A DNA stretch of 11,473 bases from positions 1 through 11,473 of the forward strand of contig JARFRL010000462.1 of NCBI GenBank assembly GCA_029287275.1, read 5' to 3'. Position numbers and translations under genes: made by a program. How positions within the stretch are numbered: position 1 is the stretch's first letter; every line of letters begins with the position of its first letter. The notes under the pieces are model-generated. The model saw only the letters and a program-made list of their open reading frames with translations. It was not told where the DNA came from and searched no databases. Of this stretch, positions 7,174-11,473 are shown piece by piece. This DNA comes from Pontiella desulfatans. GTDB taxonomy: Bacteria > Verrucomicrobiota > Kiritimatiellia > Kiritimatiellales > Pontiellaceae.

Positions 7174-7199
7174 CGGAAAACGGAGCCGGGGTTTTTCCG
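7174..7199 (+). terminator. Possible terminator hairpin after the sulfatase gene
   Basis: CGGAAAA (7174-7180) and TTTTCCG (7193-7199) form a 7-bp stem around a GC-rich 12-base loop, directly after the 9-bp inverted repeat. The T's are within the stem rather than after it, so classic intrinsic termination is uncertain. Confidence 0.35.
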
Positions 7200-7391
7200 T
7201 TCGCGCGCCGATGGAATGGGCGCGGAAAGAATTACAGATCGAATCTCGGCTCAACGAATGAAGGTGATGGGGTACCGCTTGCCGGGTAATCGAATATCTT
7301 TGGTGGAGGAAAAGCCGCCGGTTTCTCCACGAAAACGCGGAGAGAATTCGAACAAAGAAACGCGGGTGTTCCGCGGGGGAGAATTGGTTTG

Positions 7392-8831
7392 ATGGAAAAT
7401 AAAATCATTAAAGGGATCTGTTTAGTCGCGCTGGCGACGCGCGCTTTAACCGCTCAGGGCGATGAAAAAAACGTTCCGAAGACCGGCGAACCGCTCATGA
7501 TCGAGTCCAAGAAAAAGCCGCGTCAGGAATGGGCTCCGAAGGAAACGTATACGATCCAGCAACTGATCGGTTATGAAGAGCGCTCCGATCCCGCGTACAG
7601 CCGGTACGGTGGCATGATCGACACCCGTTTTCCGGCCACGGGTTTTTTCCGCGCGACGAAACATAACGGGCGCTGGTGGCTGGTTGATCCGGATGGCCAT
7701 CTGTTCATCCATAAGGCCATCTGCAGCGCGAAGCCCGGAAAAAGCGAAAACTATCAACGAAACCAGAAGAAAGTTTTTGGGTCGGATGAAGCCTGGGCGG
7801 AATCAACCATGTCCTGGTTCAAGGAACTCGGCTTCAATGGCACGGCGGCATGGTCGGATAACGATTTGCTCAAGACCGCGAAAAATCGCCCCGTGTATGT
7901 GCGAAAGTGGAGCTTCATGGCTTCGTACGCCAAGCAAAAGGGCGCCGCTCGGATGGGGACGGGCAATCATAAATACCAGGGCGATGTGATCCCCGTGTTT
8001 GATCCCGAGTTTGAAGCCTTCGCGGATGACTACGCGAAGCAGTTGGCCGAAACCAAAGACGATCCCTTTCTGCTCGGCCATTTTTCCGACAATGAAATGC
8101 CGCTGAAGCCGAACGCCCTTGATCTATTTCTGAAACTGGATACGAGCGAGTCCGGCTATCAGGCCGCGATGGCCTGGCTGCGGGAACGGAACGTGCGTCC
8201 GGCGGAAATAACGGACGCGGACCGCGACGCGTTTTACGGAGTTTATATCGAGCGATATTTGTCCATCGTCTCTTCCGCGATAAAAAAACACGACCCCAAT
8301 CATCTTTATATCGGCATCCGGCTCATCGGTGTAAGCGGCAACGAAACCGCGATGCGGACCTACGGAAAATACGCCGATATCCTGACCATGAACTGGTATG
8401 GCGCCTGGATGCTTGAAAAGGAGCGGATGGAAAACTGGGCCAAATGGACGGATAAGCCGTTCATCATCTCGGAGTGGTACGCCAAGGGCCACGACGTTCC
8501 CGGCCTGAGCAACGAATCGGGCGCCGGCTGGCTGGTGAAGACCCAAAAGGAGCGGGGCTATTATTATCAGAACATGGCGCTGAACCTGATGGCCAGCCGG
8601 AATAACGTGGGCTGGCATTGGTTCAAATACCTCGACAACGATCCGGATGATCTGACAACCGATCCGTCCAACCGGAACGCCAACAAGGGGATCGTCAACG
8701 TGAAATACGAGCCGTACTTGGAGCTTACGGACGCCATGAAACAGTTGAACCGGCAGGCGTATCGAATCATCGAGTTCTTTGATGACGCGTCCTACGCGGA
8801 GGCTTCGGCGCTTGGAGATGGCGGCGAATAG
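7392..8831 (+). CDS. Exported clan GH-A glycoside hydrolase, beta-agarase-like
   Basis: A 479-residue protein with a short signal peptide (Lys at 4 and 7, hydrophobic core, probable cleavage after LTA, residue ~21). The block GRWWLVDPDGHLF (93-105) is characteristic of agarase-like GH50-type catalytic domains. A TIM-barrel pattern follows: FSDNE with Glu235 as the likely acid/base at the end of strand 4, MNWYGAW in the later barrel, and IISEWY with Glu361 as the likely nucleophile at strand 7, then a GWHWFKY strand-8 motif. The 126-residue gap between glutamates fits clan GH-A retaining enzymes. It lacks the long N-terminal non-catalytic domains of typical GH50 enzymes. GGGGAG (7376-7381) lies 10 bases before the ATG; a TTG one codon earlier (7389) has better spacing and is an alternative start. 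It probably hydrolyses a galactan or related beta-linked polymer, but family membership (GH50, GH86 or an unassigned group) and substrate are not settled. Confidence 0.85.
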   Translation: MENKIIKGICLVALATRALTAQGDEKNVPKTGEPLMIESKKKPRQEWAPKETYTIQQLIGYEERSDPAYSRYGGMIDTRFPATGFFRATKHNGRWWLVDPDGHLFIHKAICSAKPGKSENYQRNQKKVFGSDEAWAESTMSWFKELGFNGTAAWSDNDLLKTAKNRPVYVRKWSFMASYAKQKGAARMGTGNHKYQGDVIPVFDPEFEAFADDYAKQLAETKDDPFLLGHFSDNEMPLKPNALDLFLKLDTSESGYQAAMAWLRERNVRPAEITDADRDAFYGVYIERYLSIVSSAIKKHDPNHLYIGIRLIGVSGNETAMRTYGKYADILTMNWYGAWMLEKERMENWAKWTDKPFIISEWYAKGHDVPGLSNESGAGWLVKTQKERGYYYQNMALNLMASRNNVGWHWFKYLDNDPDDLTTDPSNRNANKGIVNVKYEPYLELTDAMKQLNRQAYRIIEFFDDASYAEASALGDGGE

Positions 8832-8906
8832 ATGAGGCGGCAATGTTTTTCAGCTCTACCGCGAACCACGCGCCCTGAAAGCGGGAGTTCGAAGGACTGA
8901 AAACAT

Positions 8907-8938
8907 GAAATCTCCCACCCGCGCGGGTGAGAGATTTT
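8907..8938. terminator. Strong bidirectional terminator hairpin
   Basis: The core CACCCGCGCGGGTG (8916-8929) is a perfect 14-bp palindrome, extended by AAATCTC (8908-8914) pairing with GAGATTT (8931-8937) across a single mismatch. The A-rich and T-rich outer arms give a short T-tract on either strand. It lies between the converging GH-A and ThuA genes, as expected for a shared terminator. Confidence 0.75.
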
Positions 8939-8997
8939 AATGGTCTTGACGACGTAAAAGGACGGGCTGTTCAGCCTCGTCCGACTCGCGCGGCCAA

Positions 8998-9963
8998 CTA
9001 TTTCTTTAATTCAAAGGGTCGGCTGGAGGGTTTGTCCAGAGAGGGAAAATCGTCAGGAACCGGAATCGTGACTTTTCCCGTGGCGGCCCATTCCACGCCG
9101 CGCGTGAAGGTGGTGATGAAGTCGACGCCTTCGACGGAGTAGTCGTCGTGCCCGAGCGTGGTGTGAAAAATCCGGCCTTTTCCGTATTCAATGACCATGA
9201 GCAACGGCTCGTGCCGATCGGTCGGCGCCTTTCCCGACATGTCTTTTCCCGTCGCGAGAATCGTCATGTTTTCGGCGGGGCCACGAAGCAGCGCGTAGCA
9301 TTCGTCCTTCGCGGTCAGCCATTGCTCGGGAAGCCCTTTGGTGATCGGATGATCCTTGACGCGCAACGTGATCGGAATGTGATGCCCCGGGCCGTGCTTG
9401 CCGCAACGGCCGTCGGATTCGGCGTCGCGCGTCAGTTCGCCCTCATTGGTGTAAAAGACATAGGGTCCGGAATTTTTGTCGCGGCCTCCCCAGCCCCCGA
9501 GTCCGATCATTTTATTGTATTCTTCCCATTTCCCGAACGAGTTGTCGGCGGCGTGCACGGAGACGAATCCACCCCCGTTTTTCATGTAGTCTTCCAGCGC
9601 GCGTTGGGTTTCTTCCGGCCAGTCCGCCGCGGAGTTTCCGAAGTTGGAAATAACCACGTCGTATGTTCCAAAGGCCGGCTTGAAGTCGGGGTCGTGTTTG
9701 GGCTTTTCCAAATCTCGCGTCTCGCCGACGCCCGCCAAGGGAAGAAACGCTTTTTCCCGCGTCGCGCGCCATGTGAATCGCGTGCGATCGATTTCAACCT
9801 CGAACAAACCCGTATCCTCAAGATACTGCTTCATCATGATCGTCGATTTCGGCCAGACCAAGTGATTGTTCTGCCCATCGATAATCAACACCTTTTGTTT
9901 CGCTTGCGTTATGCCGGTCAGCGAAACCAAGCTCACGGCGATGACTGCTAATCTCATATGCAT
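8998..9963 (-). CDS. Exported ThuA-domain protein
   Basis: A 321-residue protein with a Sec signal peptide (hydrophobic residues 4-17, cleavage near TQA, residue 21). The rest is one ThuA-like domain, a glutamine-amidotransferase-like fold: VLIIDGQNNH (25-34), YDVVISNFGN (100-109), NGGGFVSVHAADNSF (128-142, with His136), HPITKGLP (204-211), DECY (219-222) and GKGRIFHTTLGHD (260-272). ThuA domains are common in exported proteins next to sulfatases, dehydrogenases and glycoside hydrolases in PVC bacteria and Bacteroidetes. The name comes from a trehalose-utilisation gene, but the biochemical activity is not established for most members, and the nucleophilic Cys of true amidotransferases is not evident here. 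The start is supported by AGGAG 7 bases upstream (9971-9975). It follows the beta-helix gene by 73 bp on the same strand, so the two may be cotranscribed. Confidence 0.92.
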   Translation of the reverse strand: MHMRLAVIAVSLVSLTGITQAKQKVLIIDGQNNHLVWPKSTIMMKQYLEDTGLFEVEIDRTRFTWRATREKAFLPLAGVGETRDLEKPKHDPDFKPAFGTYDVVISNFGNSAADWPEETQRALEDYMKNGGGFVSVHAADNSFGKWEEYNKMIGLGGWGGRDKNSGPYVFYTNEGELTRDAESDGRCGKHGPGHHIPITLRVKDHPITKGLPEQWLTAKDECYALLRGPAENMTILATGKDMSGKAPTDRHEPLLMVIEYGKGRIFHTTLGHDDYSVEGVDFITTFTRGVEWAATGKVTIPVPDDFPSLDKPSSRPFELKK

Positions 9964-10004
9964 GATTTATCTCCTGAGTTATCAACTTCCGAAATATACG
10001 ATTC

Positions 10005-10019
10005 TCGCGCGCGGCGCGA
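10005..10019. repeat. Small GC-rich inverted repeat between the beta-helix and ThuA genes
   Basis: TCGCGC (10005-10010) and GCGCGA (10014-10019) form a 6-bp stem with a 3-base loop in the 73 bp gap. It could partly terminate the beta-helix transcript or tune expression of the ThuA gene; no T-tract follows on the minus strand. Confidence 0.3.
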
Positions 10020-10036
10020 ATGAAGTCGCCTGACGA

Positions 10037-11473
10037 TTATTTCTTCCTGCCTCGTTCAATGATATGGCGAGGACGATGCTCGGTTTCCGTGGATTCATAC
10101 GGGCCGGTGGTGATGAAGCTCGTCAGGTTGGCCTTCGTTCCGTCTCTCGCGGTCAGGTGCGTGCCGGGCTGGTTGAAGCTGAGGTTGAAAGCCCGCAGAT
10201 CGCCTTTCAAGAGTTGGAGGCCCCGCCCGTGCCGATTGGCGTGCAGGTTCTGAAGGGTGAGGGTGCCGTTGCCGATTTCGGCGAGGATGTCGGGGCCTCC
10301 CCAGACCATGGTGTTGATCATCGTGGCTTCGGAGTCGAATCCCTCGGAAACCTTGATCGCGGTTTTGTCCTGCGAGGACATCGCGACCAGTTCGTTGTTC
10401 ACCATCGTGATGGTGCCGTGGCCGTATTCAAAGAACAGGCCGACTTTTGAGCCGTCGGTGCCGTGGCCGTGGCTGATGCAGTTCACCGCGCCTTCGCCGT
10501 TCTCTTGGGTGAAGTGGATGCCGTAGAGGGAGCCGAACACGAAGTTCTGGTAGAGAAATTCACCGACGCAGTTTCCAATCACGAGCGCGTCGAGGTTTTC
10601 CTTTTGGTACTCCCACAGCATTTTTCCGGTGCCTCCGTTCATGCCGCCCGCGGTCTTGTTGCTGAACAGCTTGTTGTTTCGCGGCGCGCGCGACCAGTAG
10701 TGCGGATTGAACTGCATGTTCTGGATCACGCCGTTTTGGCTGCCGCCGCCAACGGCGACGCCGACCATGAGTGGAGCTCCGGACGGATATTCGATGAAAT
10801 GATCGTCGCACCGACGCGTCATGAAATCCATGAACTTATACGGGTTGGACGCGTTGACGTTGATCACGTAGATGTCGGCCCCGCGCCCTTGGATCAGGAA
10901 CGGGTAGGGCTTGACCGCCTGGATATCCTGTTCCGGATAGTTGAAGCATAGGCCGCGCAGGCCGCTTTTCGCTTCCATGGTCAGGGTTGGTTCGTCGTCG
11001 GGAGGGTAGATGTGCAGGATGCTTCCGCCGCCCATGGTGTGGTGCGGGACGTCATGCACGCCGCGCAGTTCGACGCCCGAGGGAATGTTCAGCCGGCCCT
11101 TGATCAGGTAGTTTTCGTCGGGCAGCAGCACGATTCCTCCGCCTTTGCGGGCCTGTTCGTCGAGCGCTTTTTGAACGGCGGCGCTGTCGTCGCTCCCGGA
11201 GGCGCGGACCACCTCGAGCGCGACGCGGGATGGCAACTGGTTCTTGTTGACTGTTGGTGGATAGTCGGGAATCGGATTAAGCGGAAGTTTTTCGTCGGAG
11301 GTTTGAACCGTTCCTTCTGGAGCTTGGCTGTTGACGATGGACAGCGCGCTGGGATAATCGTTTCCGGAGAGCGCGACGCCCGTAACGTTCTCGCCGACAA
11401 GTACGCGGCTGTTTCTGTCTTTGATCGTGGAGCCGAGGATGGAGAGCGCGCCTTTTTCTAGAACGATATTGCC
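10037..11473 (-). CDS. Pectate-lyase-like right-handed beta-helix protein, N-terminus cut by window edge
   Basis: The frame stays open from the stop at 10037 to the right end of the window, giving at least 478 residues; the first possible start inside, a TTG at 11236, is internal to conserved-looking sequence and not a real start. From residue ~86 of the visible part there is a Pfam Pectate_lyase_3-type entry: SDDSAAVQKALDEQARKGGG (94-113), then LLPDENYLIKGRL and IPSGVELRGV, the classic first coil of a right-handed beta-helix. The remainder is Gly/Asn-rich with repeated short beta strands (e.g. ITMVNNELVAMSS, LTLQNLHANR), as in polysaccharide lyases, GH28-related and epimerase-like proteins. 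Residues 1-79 also look like beta-helix coils ending in a Pro-rich linker (LPLNPIPDYPPT), so the whole protein may carry two helices. No catalytic residues could be assigned. Probably exported and polysaccharide-directed; lyase versus hydrolase versus binding role is open. Confidence 0.82.
   Translation of the reverse strand, partial: GNIVLEKGALSILGSTIKDRNSRVLVGENVTGVALSGNDYPSALSIVNSQAPEGTVQTSDEKLPLNPIPDYPPTVNKNQLPSRVALEVVRASGSDDSAAVQKALDEQARKGGGIVLLPDENYLIKGRLNIPSGVELRGVHDVPHHTMGGGSILHIYPPDDEPTLTMEAKSGLRGLCFNYPEQDIQAVKPYPFLIQGRGADIYVINVNASNPYKFMDFMTRRCDDHFIEYPSGAPLMVGVAVGGGSQNGVIQNMQFNPHYWSRAPRNNKLFSNKTAGGMNGGTGKMLWEYQKENLDALVIGNCVGEFLYQNFVFGSLYGIHFTQENGEGAVNCISHGHGTDGSKVGLFFEYGHGTITMVNNELVAMSSQDKTAIKVSEGFDSEATMINTMVWGGPDILAEIGNGTLTLQNLHANRHGRGLQLLKGDLRAFNLSFNQPGTHLTARDGTKANLTSFITTGPYESTETEHRPRHIIERGRKK

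Noticed and set aside
11234..11236. TTG as start of the beta-helix protein
   Set aside because: The frame continues without a stop to the window edge with sensible protein sequence, so the true start is outside the window.
1..11473. CRISPR array, tRNA/rRNA genes, insertion sequence or prophage
   Set aside because: No regularly spaced repeats, no clover-leaf or rRNA-like sequence, and no transposase, integrase or phage protein was seen in any frame.

Overview
The window looks like a piece of a carbohydrate- and sulfate-ester-degrading locus from a free-living, probably aquatic bacterium of the Planctomycetota–Verrucomicrobiota–Kiritimatiellota/Lentisphaerota group. This is inferred from the gene mix: exported type I sulfatases, a GH95 enzyme, a PQQ-like propeller, a ThuA-domain protein, a pectate-lyase-like beta-helix protein and a LacI-family regulator, with no SusC/SusD pair in view. 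No rRNA or other phylogenetic marker is present, so the phylum is inference. GC content looks like the mid-50s percent by eye and was not computed.

Layout, left to right. The C-terminal third of a GH95 alpha-L-fucosidase-like enzyme runs off the left edge (+). It converges on a LacI-family regulator (-). After about 300 noncoding bases carrying the regulator's probable promoter and operator comes a minus-strand pair: a Sec-exported sulfatase followed 8 bp later by a PQQ-like beta-propeller protein whose ribosome site overlaps the sulfatase stop codon. A divergent control region of about 340 bp separates this pair from a second, plus-strand sulfatase with a twin-arginine-like leader. Then come a 275 bp gap with two inverted repeats, and a plus-strand clan GH-A, agarase-like glycoside hydrolase. 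A strong palindromic hairpin sits at the next convergent junction. Two minus-strand genes close the window: a ThuA-domain protein and, upstream of it, a beta-helix protein that runs off the right edge.

Working model (inference): the sulfatases remove sulfate esters from a sulfated, possibly fucose- and galactose-containing algal polysaccharide. The GH95 and GH-A enzymes cut the exposed sugars, and the beta-helix protein attacks or binds the polymer. The LacI-family protein probably represses itself and perhaps its neighbours. The propeller and ThuA proteins are exported accessory factors of unknown role. No RNA genes, CRISPR arrays, transposases or phage genes were seen. The region reads as ordinary polysaccharide-utilisation territory. 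The most unusual points are the sulfatase–propeller coupling, the unassigned GH-A enzyme and the control-region motifs.
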